A stretch of 64,000 nucleotides of DNA. It comes from Brachionus manjavacas. Taxonomy: Eukaryota > Rotifera > Eurotatoria > Ploima > Brachionidae. A model generated the notes under the pieces. That model saw only the letters and a program-made list of their open reading frames with translations. It was not told where the DNA came from and did no database searches. The stretch spans positions 7,200,501-7,264,500 of the forward strand of contig JAHQIY010000004.1 of NCBI GenBank assembly GCA_019054805.1, written 5' to 3'. The position numbers and the translations under genes were made by a program. This document shows positions 35,949 to 46,512 of the stretch, piece by piece; the stretch's first letter is position 1, and each line of letters starts with the position of its first letter.

Positions 35949-38143
35949 TTAAAAACTGGACATCAAATCTAAATATTGATCAAATTCATCATATTGTTCG
36001 TTGAAATCACTTATTGAATATTGATTAAAACTTTGAATTCCATTCATGATTCCAAATTGCTTATTTATTTTATTTTGGTTCAAAGGTTCATTGCCAATTT
36101 GATAATTTTGCTTCAATCTTCCCAATAAATCAGGCAGTTGTATACCATATTCGGACGCCTTGTTAATCAAATTCTCACACAAGTCCGAATCGTTCTTTCG
36201 GTTTAAACTATTGAAATTTTTTGGCACCATATTCTGATTTTTATTTTTCTTCAAGTCAACAAAAGATGAATACTTGGACGGAATCTGATTAAAAACTTGA
36301 CTATTTTGTGTTTCTTCAGCCAAAATATCACTAGTAGACTTAAATTGATTTGGTTTTAGAGTACATGTACTGAAGACACTCTTGGCAATGGGGCGGACAG
36401 CACTCATTTGTTTAGCTTTGTTGATCTTGATTTCACTTTTGGACTTTAAGGTACTTGACGCGTAAGGTACATGGAGTTTTTTTTTTAATTCGCGGTCAAT
36501 TTTTCCTGATGACTCAATTTTTGAACCATCGAGCTCCTTTGATTTATCGTTTTGGAAAAAATTCTTAGTGCTGAAAGCAGCGATTGAATTTTGCTTGTTG
36601 CTCAAGTCGCCAAGACTTTCGATCTTAATCAAATCAAGAGTATCATAGCAGCTATGCGATTCTCTATCTAGCTTGTTTGTATTCATGTAGTCTGATTTAG
36701 ATTTTACCAGCCGGTTTACTTGTGGTTTTTCAACTTGTTTTATTTCATCTGAATCTTTGCGATTTAAATTTTTTGCTTCAGAAAATGTGTTTCTTTTAAG
36801 AATTTTTTTGCCATCATTATCCGGACTCGGTTCAGTATTTACAGTTTCGAAAATAACCTTTTTTCCTTTAGAGTTTAAATTTTGGGTTGACGATCTTTTA
36901 AAGCTAGAACTAGGCTGCTCTGCGAAATCATTTAGGGTCTCACATTTTATCGAGTCAGTAAAATCACTCAAAGATGATAAATCTGTTCTGTTCTCGGACT
37001 GTTTATGCAAAGACATGCGACTTGCATTGGAACCAGTGTAAAAGCTTGTTTGCTCAAGCGAAGGAGAAAGCTTATTTTTTTTGAAAATACCCACAATTCC
37101 AAAATTAGACTTGCTGGTGCTTTTAAGCCGATTCAGTGAGTTCTGCTTTGCTGACGGATGACTTGGCGCTGAACTCAAACTACTATCTGAATTTACCTGT
37201 AGCTTTTTTGACATTGTGTCGGTCGATTGTATGCCTGAATCGATTTCTTTAAATTCCGATTTGGTCTCAATAGATTTTCGATTTGGCTCCTCTGTTTTTA
37301 GCCTCTCAGTTAAAATTAATTTCGGTATTTTTTCGCTTAAATTTTCCTCTTCCTCGGGTGATTTTATTTTTTGTAGACGAAATTTAAGCTCATTTACCAC
37401 AGCATCAAAGCTCTTGGTAGTGTCACCAATAACTGACTTATTTACTTTGTTTGTTCGATTTAAAGCCAAATTAGGCCTTGAAAAATTTAAGTCCAATGGA
37501 AGTGGAGGGGCTGGTGGAGGTGGTCGCGGCAAATTTCTAACCAATTTCGGTTCCTCATTTTTTTTTAAATCATCCTTGGATAAATCAGCCAAAATTTTGT
37601 GCTCAATTTTATTTTCAAATTTATCAATTCGTGACGATCGTTCTCTCTTGTCACTAACTTCATCACTTTTCACTTGGTTATCATTTGTTTTATCCGGTAG
37701 CGTATTTATACTTTTAGATCTAAAATTTTTCTTCAATGAATCAGTTTTGGTCCTTGCTATGTCCAATTTCTCTTTTTTTGATAAAGTGTTAGAATATTTG
37801 TTATTGCCAAAAGCAACCTGAGGCCTATTTTCAATAGTTGCTTCATTTTTGCGCCTTTGAGTCTCATTGCTACAATTAGAGCACCATTCGGACTTGTTAT
37901 TTTTTATTTTAATTGTTCTATTAATGCTATGGTGGGCACTCACGAAATTTCCATTAACTCTTATTGCTCGGTAGCCATCGGCGTAGTAGTACGAAGGATC
38001 ATACTGAAACAATTTATTGTGCTTGGCGGTAAAATCGACTTCTACATGGTTCTGATTGAACATGTAGAAATCGTTGTAGCCGTACTGGTTGGACACCATT
38101 TGGAATGGTATAAAGTTTCCAGAGTAATACATTCCAAGTTTAT
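35949..38143 (-). CDS. Large disordered Ser/Lys/Asn-rich protein, function unknown
   Basis: A long open exon of about 730 residues. Its upstream edge is an acceptor-like TTTGTTTATTGCTAG ending at 38144, so an upstream coding exon is likely, but I could not find one. Otherwise translation would begin at the ATG at 38132. The N-terminal 90 residues are rich in Tyr, Phe and Asn (PSYYYADGYRAIRVNGNF) and end with a CSNC pair. The remainder is low-complexity and charged, with a poly-proline segment RPPPPAPPLPL (about 37494-37526) that could bind SH3, WW or EVH1 domains. Repeated phospho-like Ser motifs are present (KSKSDYMNTN, LKSTSKS, NSLNRLKSTS). I do not recognise a family. An adaptor or cytoskeletal regulator would be typical for this composition, but that is speculation. 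The length of the intact frame argues strongly that it is coding. Confidence 0.8.
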
Positions 38144-38762
38144 CTAGCAATAAACAAACAAATAAATAAATATTTATTTTTAAAATCTATTTTGTGGCTA
38201 GCCTATATCAAGCCATATTATTTTTAATTGCATTCAAAATTAACAACTAAAAGATACAAAGGTCCCATTTTATTATTAGCCTAGATAAGTCGGATTCCAT
38301 TTTATTTGTTTCTTTTGGGTCATAATTAATTAAAGTAAAAGAGAATTTTATTCAAAGAAAAGAAATTAGATATGGTTTGGAGAAAGTTAGTCTTTTTCGA
38401 GAGAATTTTTAAGACAACCTTTAGTGAAGCAAACTGAGCGTAACGAAAGCTCTTCGAAGATACAACTTTCAACTTGTTAATAAAATTCGAAATAGATCTT
38501 TTTTTAGGTCATGGAAAAAAAAATTGACCAGCAGAAAGCAAATAGTCAATGTCATTAAAAATTTATTTAGAAAATATTGAAAAATCCTGAGGCTGTTTGA
38601 TATAGGTTTTGTATACATTGAGATAATTAGAAATTTTTGAATATCATTGAGTGACATTTGATTATTAGAATGAAATCTTTGATCAAATTTTATTAAAATC
38701 GAAAAGATAAGTTTTTAAATACGTCGGTTTAAATATCCAGGCTATAATTCAAATTGGTAGTA

Positions 38763-39301
38763 TTATTTTTTGGTATTAGTATTTTTAAGCTTGGCTTGCT
38801 GCATCTGTTGTTGAAGTTTGCTCAAGCTTTCTTTGAAATTTTCTTGTTTTGACTCGGTCTCTTTGATCAAGTTGTCATGTCGCTTGCTAAAAGTATGTGA
38901 TGGTTAGATTAGAATTGGAGCGCAAAAGTGTACCTACATTTCGTTTTGAATATACTCTATACGCTTCTCTACAGTTTGATTAGCCTCTACAAGATCTTGT
39001 TTTAACAAGACTGGACCAACAAGTTTAAAGATTTCATCGTCTTTTTTCAACAAATCTAATTCCTTGGAAAAAAATGCATATTTTCTAAAGTTTTATTCTT
39101 GAGCGACTCACTTCCTTGACGAATTTATTCTCGGTCAACTGGGACTCCAAGATTTGTCTCTGAGAAATGTGCTTGTTTAGATCTGAAAATGATAAATTGA
39201 AACCAATCTTCTATTAATGTGAATACAAAAATGCACTTACCAGATTGGGTCTTCTGAAACTTGGTCAGTTCCTCTTCGAATTTCTTTTGAACAGCTTCCA
39301 T
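38763..39301 (-). CDS. PFDN6: Prefoldin subunit 6
   Basis: Four short exons (39241-39301, 39112-39182, 38938-39062, 38763-38886) with GT-AG introns of 49-58 nt give 126 residues, the usual length for this beta-type prefoldin subunit. It has an N-terminal coiled coil (KKFEEELTKFQKTQSDLNK), the signature QLTENKFVKEELDLL, the beta-hairpin region FKLVGPVLLKQDLVEANQTVEKRIEYI, and a C-terminal coiled coil ending in a Gln/Lys-rich tail. Prefoldin is a cytosolic hexamer that hands unfolded actin and tubulin to the CCT chaperonin. No open frame is long enough to reveal this gene by itself; it was found by reading splice sites. Confidence 0.93.
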
Positions 39302-40107
39302 TTTTGAGTCTTAGTAATCTATCAAGTAGAACGAATTTTAAAGAGTGAAATAAAGTAACATGCTTCGAGTTAATATAAATTTAAATGAATGGAAAATATT
39401 TTATATCATCTTAACTACAGAATTATTTTTTAAGAGAGGTTTATCAAATTGTGTCTGTAAAATTAAATTATTTTAAAGTTAACAAAATTTTTATTTTTTT
39501 TTTAATAAAAATATCAGCAATAATGCTCAAGTCGCTGATTAATGATTAATTCTCATTCTAAATTAGAACTAAATAATATTCAATTAAAGAATCTATTTTT
39601 TAAAAAGATTGATTTAAAGAACCCAAAAATTCTAAGATGATAAATGAGTATTTTATTTTAAACTGGTTGTATTTTATTATTTTATGATAAAAAAGATATC
39701 TGTCAAAGTCAAGTATCATCAACCTCTGATTTTACGGGGTATGCAGGTAAACTAAAGTCAATAGCTTCTAAGGAAAAACGATCAATGGTGGACAGCAAAA
39801 TTACTATTTATTTTTTAAATTTTAGAAAAATTTGTCTATAAAAATCTTGAAAAGTGCAGTAGTAGAATAAAGTGAATTTTTGAATTGAATTTTTTTCAAA
39901 TAATAGTCCTTTAGTCCGAAATAGTTTCATTAAATTTTATTAACTGATACATTCAAAGTATTTTCTAAATCTAGATTCTACAAACACTCTGAAAAATAAT
40001 TTTCATAAATTAAAATTTGGTTATATTTTTTAGAATTTTCATTGAGGCTTTGTTTAAGTAAAACATTAAATTATTATCTAATACAATTCACAGAACCAAT
40101 TTCGAGT
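39302..40107. other. Intergenic spacer
   Basis: No gene supported. It includes the upstream flank of prefoldin 6. Its end is the insertion site of the foldback element that follows. Confidence 0.45.
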
Positions 40108-40379
40108 CAGACTTGTTTTTAAGTCACAGTTTTAAGTCTTAGTCAGAAAAATTTGAGCCAATGTCTTAAAAATTTTTTTCATTTTTTTAGTGAAGTTTAG
40201 TCAAGTCAACTAATTTTCTGATTTTAAAACTAAATTTTTTTTGGATTAAAATAAAAAATCATATTTATTTTTTAGTTTAAAAATCAGAAAATTAGTTGAC
40301 TTGACTAAACTTCACTAAAAAAAAATTTTAAGTCATTGACTTGACTTGACTTAAGACTTGTGACTTAAAAACAAGTCTG
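40108..40379. mobile_element. Foldback hAT-like MITE, copy B (complete)
   Basis: A complete 272-bp element. It starts CAGACTTGTTTTTAAGTCAC and ends with the exact reverse complement, TGACTTAAAAACAAGTCTG. It is bordered by the 8-bp direct repeat TTTCGAGT (40100-40107 and 40380-40387), the size made by hAT transposases. Almost the whole interior is self-complementary around an A/T loop near 40240-40270, so a transcript would form a long hairpin. Multiple AAGTC words near both ends resemble hAT subterminal binding sites. It encodes no protein. Confidence 0.88.
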
Positions 40380-40560
40380 TTTCGAGTTTTAAAAAAAATT
40401 AATTTTTTTATATTTAATTTTTTTTCCCAAATTTTGCAATACCAGTAATAGTTAATTGTAAATAGTGTCAAAGTGCGGTAACTAAAAATTCTCTTTAAAT
40501 GTTATAAAATTTCTTATTTTCGTTTAGCCTTCATCTTTTTTTCTAATTTTCTTAAAAGAG

Positions 40561-41580
40561 GGGTAAAGAGTGATGTAGTTTATGAGTAGCTGGTCATGTT
40601 GAGTGAGGTTCTTTAGTGCTCAGTACTTGGACCCTTGTTATTTGGAGTATTCATAAATGATATGCCTGATGTTGTAAATTGTTTGTGCTAAATGATTGCA
40701 GATGGCATCAAGTTAATTTTTATTATTAAGAATCCTTAGACTTAACTTGTCTTTAACAGGATGTTAATGACTTCGTTAATTGGCAAATTTCTGGTGGATG
40801 AATTTAAATGATGATAAGTGCAAAATCATGATTATCAACAAAAAACACTTCAGTATTAATATAACCATGAATGGTAAAGCACCTGAAATCACTGACAGAG
40901 AACGAAATCTTGGTATTAGACTATTTTCGATTATAAAACGGAACTAAAAGTCATCATTAGCAGTCAAGAAGGCAAACATAATCTTGATTCAGCTTCGGAA
41001 AAAATTTAGTTGTTGGACACTGGAAACTTTTTGGCCCCTCTATCTAGCATTTGTGAGACCACATCTCGAATGTGGTATGGCAGCCTTGCGTCCACTAAAA
41101 AAGATATTCATACTTTAGAAAGAGTTCAGATCAATACTACGAAACTAGTCACTGGTCTAAGAAACTTATCATATAGCAAAAGACTAGAGATACTTGGAAT
41201 GACCTCACTTGCAATTCGAAGAAAGCGGGGTTTTTCCAGACCTTATTGAGTATTTCCAGATCAACAATGGTTTAAGCAAGGGCGATTGGCAAAATCCGAA
41301 AAAACTAACGAATTCAATATTGATTGATGGACCAGCAAATAACATTCGAGAACAGAGCCACATATTCGTCAAGAAATTTACCAATATTAGTCAAAGAAAT
41401 TATTTTATATTGAATAGAGTTGTGGAAAACTGGAACTCACTACCTTCAAGCGTACTATCAGCAAAAATAAAAGAAAAGCTTTAAAAAGAAATTAATTTAA
41501 CTTGTTTTAGGTACCAAAGCAAATCCTTTGGGCTTTGCTCTACGGGTAAACCTTGTTGTAGTTTATTATTTTTATTTTAC
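40561..41580 (+). mobile_element. LINE 3' half (reverse transcriptase end), decayed
   Basis: The plus strand gives, in shifting frames, the end of a CR1/Jockey-type reverse transcriptase: SVLGPLLFGVFINDMP, a damaged FADD box (IADGIKL), NLNDDKCKIM, AFVRPHLECG, LERVQ. The best-preserved part is 41209-41484 (IEYFQINNGLSKGDW and NRVVENWNSLPSSVL), followed by the family-like tail about 40 residues before the end (KSFGLCSTGKPC). Several stops and frameshifts make it dead. It is 5'-truncated. Its 3' end differs from that of the LINE at 17689-18385, so the two are different subfamilies. Confidence 0.85.
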
Positions 41581-41750
41581 TAAGATAAAAATAATGAATG
41601 TCTTGACTGTCGATTCTTTCAATAAAACTACTATCGGATTCACTTTTCAAATCAAGCATTTTTGAACTGGGTGAAAAAATTATATTAAAATTTTCGACAT
41701 AATTCTTAGGTCAAAAAAGTTCTTTTAAATTAAAAGAGTTGTCTATCTTT

Positions 41751-41843
41751 AAATAGTTATTTTAAATGCATGTAGTTTTTTATAAAGTAATTTTTTAAAA
41801 AATATACTTTATAAAAAACTACATGCATTTAAAATAACTATTT
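41751..41843. repeat. Perfect 39-bp-arm palindrome
   Basis: The left arm 41751-41789 and right arm 41805-41843 are exact reverse complements over 39 bp (outer ends AAATAGTTATTTTAAATGCA). The 15-nt spacer itself contains the palindrome TTTTTTAAAAAA. The arms carry no mismatch, so the structure is young or maintained. It lies between the LINE end and the 3' end of ALG2. No target duplication was seen. Confidence 0.95.
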
Positions 41844-42036
41844 TATTAAATTTTAGCAGTCATTAATATTTATCAATAAATTCAAAAAAAAAAGAAAATG
41901 TCCAATTTGACACTAAAATAAGCGAAAAATAGTTCTTTAACTTTAAATCAAAATTTAAGACAGTATTCTCTGGTAAAATCTGTTTTATTAATAAAATAAA
42001 TAAAAACTTTGTAAAAATTTTAATCAAATAACTTTA

Positions 42037-43326
42037 CTAATCATCTTTTTTTAAATCACTTCTTGTCAAATTAGTTAAAATATTTTCAAAATTTTGTTGA
42101 AATGCAACAAAAGAAAAACAATTAATAACACGTCTACGAGCTTCTTCGCTCATCTGTAGCTGCTTTGTCGGTTCAACAATCATCTCCTCCATGGCATTTG
42201 CAAATTCATTAGCACATGGATTAACTAAAAATCCAGTTACCTTATTTTTTACAGTTTCCAATGGTCCTCCGGTGTTTGTCGCAATTACAGGTCTTTCACA
42301 ATACATTGCTTCTATGGGCACAATTCCGAAATGTTCATTTGTTGGCGTGTAAATCAAGCAAATTGTTCTTCGCAATAATTGAATTTTTTGTTTGTCACTA
42401 ATAGATCTCAAAAAACTAATATGATCAAGTAAATTGAACGACTTGGCCAAATCATTTAATTCTTGATAATGATTGATATTTTCTCCTACTCGAGGATCAT
42501 AGCCACCAGCCATAATCAAATGACAATTTTCCCAAACATCTTGCTTAAGTGTACTTCTCAATTCATTCAATGCCTTAATCGCTAATTTCAAGTCTTTTTT
42601 TCGCTCATATCGGTTTATAGATAGGAATACAAACTTTTTGTCTCCGATTTTTTTCAATTCGGACAAATTATTTTTTATGATATCATCGTTTGGATTTTGT
42701 TTATCTTTCTCTTCTAAAGACTCTTGGCTTACCTGGCTTAAAAGTGCATCGAATTTCTCCGTATTCAAAGAAGGGTAAAGCACGTCTATTCTTTTATTTT
42801 TCAATTGACTGAATGTTTGGTAGAAAATTTTTTTTGTAAATTCACTATTTACCAGAATTACATCTGCCATTCCTGTGGTGACCATTTCAAGCCAATTTAA
42901 AGGTGCTCTATAGAAGCGTTTTAAATAGTCACGTTTGTCGTAGACACACAGAAGCTGGTCTGGAAAATGACAGTAAAACAATACTTTGAATTTGGCCCAT
43001 TTAAATGCACATACTGGCAAACTAATTTGATCACAAATGACTACATCGACATCTAAGCCACTAAAAAAGATCAGCCACATGGATGCTAAAAACATTTTTA
43101 AATAAGCCAAAAATGCATGAAAACGACCAAAAATATGACGTGGCCAAGAACTCATCTTTACCAGAATATCCAAATTTTTGGTATCTTCAAAGCAATGGCT
43201 TGGATCATAGTGATTCGTCAATATAGTGACTTTGTGGCCATTAGATTCGGCGGCTAATGCCGTGTCCACTATCAAACGTTCGGCTCCACCGACTCCCAGG
43301 TCCGGATGAACAAACAACAATTTCAT
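42037..43326 (-). CDS. ALG2: ALG2 alpha-1,3/1,6-mannosyltransferase
   Basis: A complete, intronless 429-residue GT-B glycosyltransferase of family GT4. It starts with KLLFVHPDLGVGGAERLIVD (the glycine-rich N-terminal loop) and has the ALG2-type CHFPDQLL (119-126), a conserved RYERKKDLKLAIKA (239-252), MAGGYDPRV (272-280), and the EX7E motif EHFGIVPIE with Glu331 and Glu339. ALG2 adds the second and third mannoses to the dolichol-linked N-glycan precursor on the cytosolic face of the ER. Residues 74-90 (LKMFLASMWLIFFSGL) form a hydrophobic membrane-associated stretch known in the family. All expected motifs are intact. The first ATG lies directly before the first strand, so the start is secure. 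Confidence 0.95.
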   Translation of the reverse strand: MKLLFVHPDLGVGGAERLIVDTALAAESNGHKVTILTNHYDPSHCFEDTKNLDILVKMSSWPRHIFGRFHAFLAYLKMFLASMWLIFFSGLDVDVVICDQISLPVCAFKWAKFKVLFYCHFPDQLLCVYDKRDYLKRFYRAPLNWLEMVTTGMADVILVNSEFTKKIFYQTFSQLKNKRIDVLYPSLNTEKFDALLSQVSQESLEEKDKQNPNDDIIKNNLSELKKIGDKKFVFLSINRYERKKDLKLAIKALNELRSTLKQDVWENCHLIMAGGYDPRVGENINHYQELNDLAKSFNLLDHISFLRSISDKQKIQLLRRTICLIYTPTNEHFGIVPIEAMYCERPVIATNTGGPLETVKNKVTGFLVNPCANEFANAMEEMIVEPTKQLQMSEEARRRVINCFSFVAFQQNFENILTNLTRSDLKKDD

Positions 43327-43539
43327 TTTTCTTTTTTAAATGTTTAGATAAAATAAAATTTATTCAAATTTTCCATTCAAAAAAGCGTTTAAAAGCTTTT
43401 TTCAGCTAAGAAAAAATTTACTGATTGTAAAATTTTATTTATATAAAAAAACTTCGAATCAAAAGAATTAATTTTAAATAATAAAAGCATGGCCTTTTTG
43501 ATTAACATCACTGAGGTTAAATCATTCACAAAAATTTTT

Positions 43540-44055
43540 TTATCTAAAATTGGATTTAAGCTGGTCTTTAGCCATTTTGAAAACGTCAAAAAGAGTTTGT
43601 TCTCCCAAGGGCAAGTCGTTGTCTCTGATACTGACTCTTTGCAAAACTGACATCGGATCTATTTCCAGTATAATTCCACTGTCGCATATTTCATCCAGTG
43701 CTAGAGTACAAGTGTCCATGTATTCAATCAAAGCTCGTTTTTCGACTCCTCGTTTCAGAACCATACTAATTGTATCGTAGAAACAATTTAGCACGCTGAC
43801 TAGAACCACTTCATTCTCGTTTGTCGAGCCAATTACATAAAAATGTAGATCGACTATGCTCCGGTAAACTATGGTCAAACCATCGATCATTATAATCTCT
43901 CCGTTGGCTTTGTGTGTTTTGTTGAATAGTTTTTTTTCGAATTCTCGTTTTTCTTTTACAGACGAAAACGTAGAGTCGTAATACTTGCCGAGGAGACGAT
44001 TACCATCATTGTCGAGCAGTATAATTCCTTTGATTATGTAAAGCGATGGCTCCAT
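43540..44055 (-). CDS. Coatomer subunit zeta, paralogue A
   Basis: An intronless 171-residue zeta-COP. Translation starts at the ATG at 44055; the frame extends upstream to 44094 but has no ATG there. Family segments are EPSLYIIKGIILLDNDGNRL, the FEKKLFNKTHKA block, LTIVYRSIVDLHFYVIGS, VLNCFYDTISMVLKRGVEKRAL and the C-terminal PLGEQTLFDVFKMAKDQLK. Zeta is the small longin-fold subunit of the COPI F-subcomplex, paired with gamma-COP, in Golgi-to-ER vesicles. The usual C-terminal KWS-LLR is altered to KSNFR, losing the tryptophan, and the overall sequence is more diverged than paralogue B. It lies 213 nt upstream of ALG2 on the same strand. Confidence 0.92.
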   Translation of the reverse strand: MEPSLYIIKGIILLDNDGNRLLGKYYDSTFSSVKEKREFEKKLFNKTHKANGEIIMIDGLTIVYRSIVDLHFYVIGSTNENEVVLVSVLNCFYDTISMVLKRGVEKRALIEYMDTCTLALDEICDSGIILEIDPMSVLQRVSIRDNDLPLGEQTLFDVFKMAKDQLKSNFR

Positions 44056-44994
44056 CTTATAATTTTTCAGATTGACTGAACTATAGCTAGGCAATTTCTT
44101 TCAGAGCTCCTTTTTTTCTAGAAAAAGATTTAACTATTAAATAAAATAAAAAAAATAGATAAATTAGTGAAAAGTTTTATCAAATTATTTATTAGCTTAT
44201 ATATGCCAATTTTTCAGTTTTCCAAAGCACTAGTTATCTTGGAAAACTATCATAAAATTGAAAAACGTGAATACGGGAAAGAAACTTTTCTCAAAAGAAA
44301 ATTTAATGAGTTTCTAAAATTATCCCTTAAGTTTAATCAAATATTTAAATAATAGCTTTGATTAAAAGATTTATTTGGAAAAAAGTTCGCTTAAATTTCT
44401 CAATTGTGTGTATAAAAAACTCTTTGTAAAAAATATACATAAAATTTATTCTTCAATTAGATTATAATTAAATCAAATATTTTCTCGTTTGATTAGAATT
44501 TATCTACTTTAATCATTTTGATCGAAACAATTTTTTACAATTAGATTTGTTTACAATTAGCGAAAATGTAGAAACATCAAGAAACAAAAAATGAATAAAC
44601 CAAAAAATTTTAGTAAATTCATTAAAAAATCATTAATAAAGACAATTTTAAAAGTGGCTAAAGTTCTGACTAAAAAATTAAGAAATTTTAATCTATAATT
44701 TTTTTAGCTAAGAGACATTTATTTTTTTCAAGCAAATTAAAATGCAGTAAATATTACAATTAATATTTACTATTAATAATCTTTATTTCATTTTTTCTAT
44801 AGATGGAGTTTTTGCACAAGTTTTTGATGATAATTTGGATAAGATGGTGTTGAACAGAGGCTGAATAGATCGCATTCTTGCCTGAAGAAAGCATAGAAGC
44901 TTGAAACGCTTCGTTGCTTCAACACTGGATGACAACAATTTTTTCTACTAGAATCCACAAATTAGCGTTTTGTAAGTGAAATTGTGGCACTAGA
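44056..44994. other. Spacer between the two COPZ genes, upstream part
   Basis: The upstream region of COPZ A. A less AT-rich stretch at about 44805-44940 contains CCTGAAGAAAGCATAGAAGC followed by TTGAAACG, a CTGA...GAAAC arrangement seen in 3' parts of some retroelements. This is too little to assign a family. Confidence 0.3.
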
Positions 44995-45313
44995 AGACTT
45001 GTTTTTAAGTCACAAGTCTTAAGTCTTAAGTCTTAAGTCAAGTCAATGACTTAATTTTTTTTTTTTTTTTAAAGTCAAATCAATGATTTAATAAATCCAT
45101 TTTTGATCCCAATAAAATAGTTGCTTGACCTATGTGCTCTTTAAATATAACCAGATTCAGAAAAAAATTCTTTCAACTGGTCCAGATGAAGCAGATATTG
45201 ATAAAAATTTTTGTGCAAGTTATAATTTTGACTTAAAAAAAAAAAATTTAAATCAAGTTATAACTGAAATTTTTGTGACTTAGACTTAAAACTGTGACTT
45301 ATAAACAAGTATG
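44995..45313. mobile_element. Foldback hAT-like MITE, copy C (old)
   Basis: It begins AAGACTTGTTTTTAAGTCAC and ends GTGACTTATAAACAAGTATG, recognisable but mutated versions of the copy B termini. The internal AAGTCTTAAGTC runs are kept, but the central part has been replaced or has diverged and is about 320 bp overall. No target duplication could be seen, which fits greater age. It lies between the two coatomer zeta genes. Confidence 0.75.
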
Positions 45314-45836
45314 GAAAATAATCAAGTTGCAAATAAACATATTAATCAATTGTAAGCTTTTTTTTATCATTTTTTTTAAATTAATTAAAATTAATAAATT
45401 TAAAGAAAATTTTACTGGGTAAACCTCTTATTTTTGTGAAAATTAAGTTCATTTATTAATGAATATCAAAAATTTAAACAGAAAAATAGTCAAACTGAAT
45501 TTAGTTTTTAAAATGCATTATTTTTTCATGTAAAAATAAATAAATTTGATTCAATTAATCTTTCTTTTAAAAATCGCTTAATAAATAAAAATTCATACTA
45601 GAGCTCAGGACAGATTTAAAAAAATAAATTGTAAATTGCAAAATTTTACAAACATTTTAAATCTTAAGCTTTTATTTTTGACTTTTATGATTGATAAATA
45701 TTTTGAAATTATTTTTAATTTATTTAATTATGGAGTGGCTTAGAGCTGGGATCAATTAATGCTTTTGATTTGCATCTGCTTAAAGCAATCTAATTTTTTT
45801 AAATTCAATCTTCGGTAAATTAAAACTTTAATATTA

Positions 45837-45949
45837 CAGAAAATTAATATTGCCGGAAATTGACTTGTCACATCATCTGATATCATTTAATATCATTTTT
45901 TTAAACTTTCCTCATATGATATGATGTGACAAGTTAATTTCCGGTACTG
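45837..45949. mobile_element. Mariner-type MITE, 113 bp
   Basis: A short element beginning CAG and ending CTG with TA on each side, the target of Tc1/mariner insertion. The right terminus read inward is CAGTACCGGAAATTAACTTG followed by TCACATCATATC. The left has the same GCCGGAAATTGACTTGTCA block after a small insertion, and CATCAT follows in both. It has no coding capacity. Confidence 0.75.
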
Positions 45950-46512
45950 TAAAAAAATAAAGTTTAGTTGAATTTAAATTATGTAACTTGAATAACCATG
46001 ATTATTAAGCTGATTTAAATCCAAACATTATTAGCTAAATAATATGATTATACCAATTACTGAAATTTACAATTTATAAAAAAATTACTTTTAATCTCTA
46101 TATTAGCTAATATTAATTTTTGCTTTAGAATTGTTTTTAGTAAAAGTAATGAAATTAGGGTTTACAAATAAAATATTACAGGTAGTAAAAATATTCTAGC
46201 TTGGAGTAGATTTCATTAACTATTAAATAAAATGATTTGAAAATTAATATATCGAATAGTTTGATAATTTTGAAGAACAATACGGTTTTAACATCGTATT
46301 TAGAATCTTTATTTTATACCAATTTGATGTTTTTGATCTATTTTATTCAAGAAAATTTTTTGCGAAATTAGTAAAAGAGCTGATGATAAATTGAGAAAGA
46401 TAACGAAAGAATAAAATATATTAATTGAATATTTTGATAGACAAAAAAATTAAATTATAACTTTAGCTCCCTTATTTAAAAATTTAAATTTAGGAAGTTT
46501 AAAAAAAATGAT
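45950..46512. other. 3' flank of COPZ B
   Basis: AT-rich with no gene. This is the presumed 3' untranslated and downstream region of the second coatomer zeta gene. Confidence 0.4.

Noticed and set aside
37216-37821. A 201-codon open frame on the plus strand, opposite the large disordered protein
   Set aside because: It lies wholly inside the minus-strand 730-residue frame and is its antisense image (Ser/Phe-rich reflecting Lys/Ser codons); it has no domain and no splice or start context.
44056-44094. A 13-residue N-terminal extension of COPZ A
   Set aside because: The extension begins with TTG, not ATG; the ATG at 44055 gives the same start and length as paralogue B.
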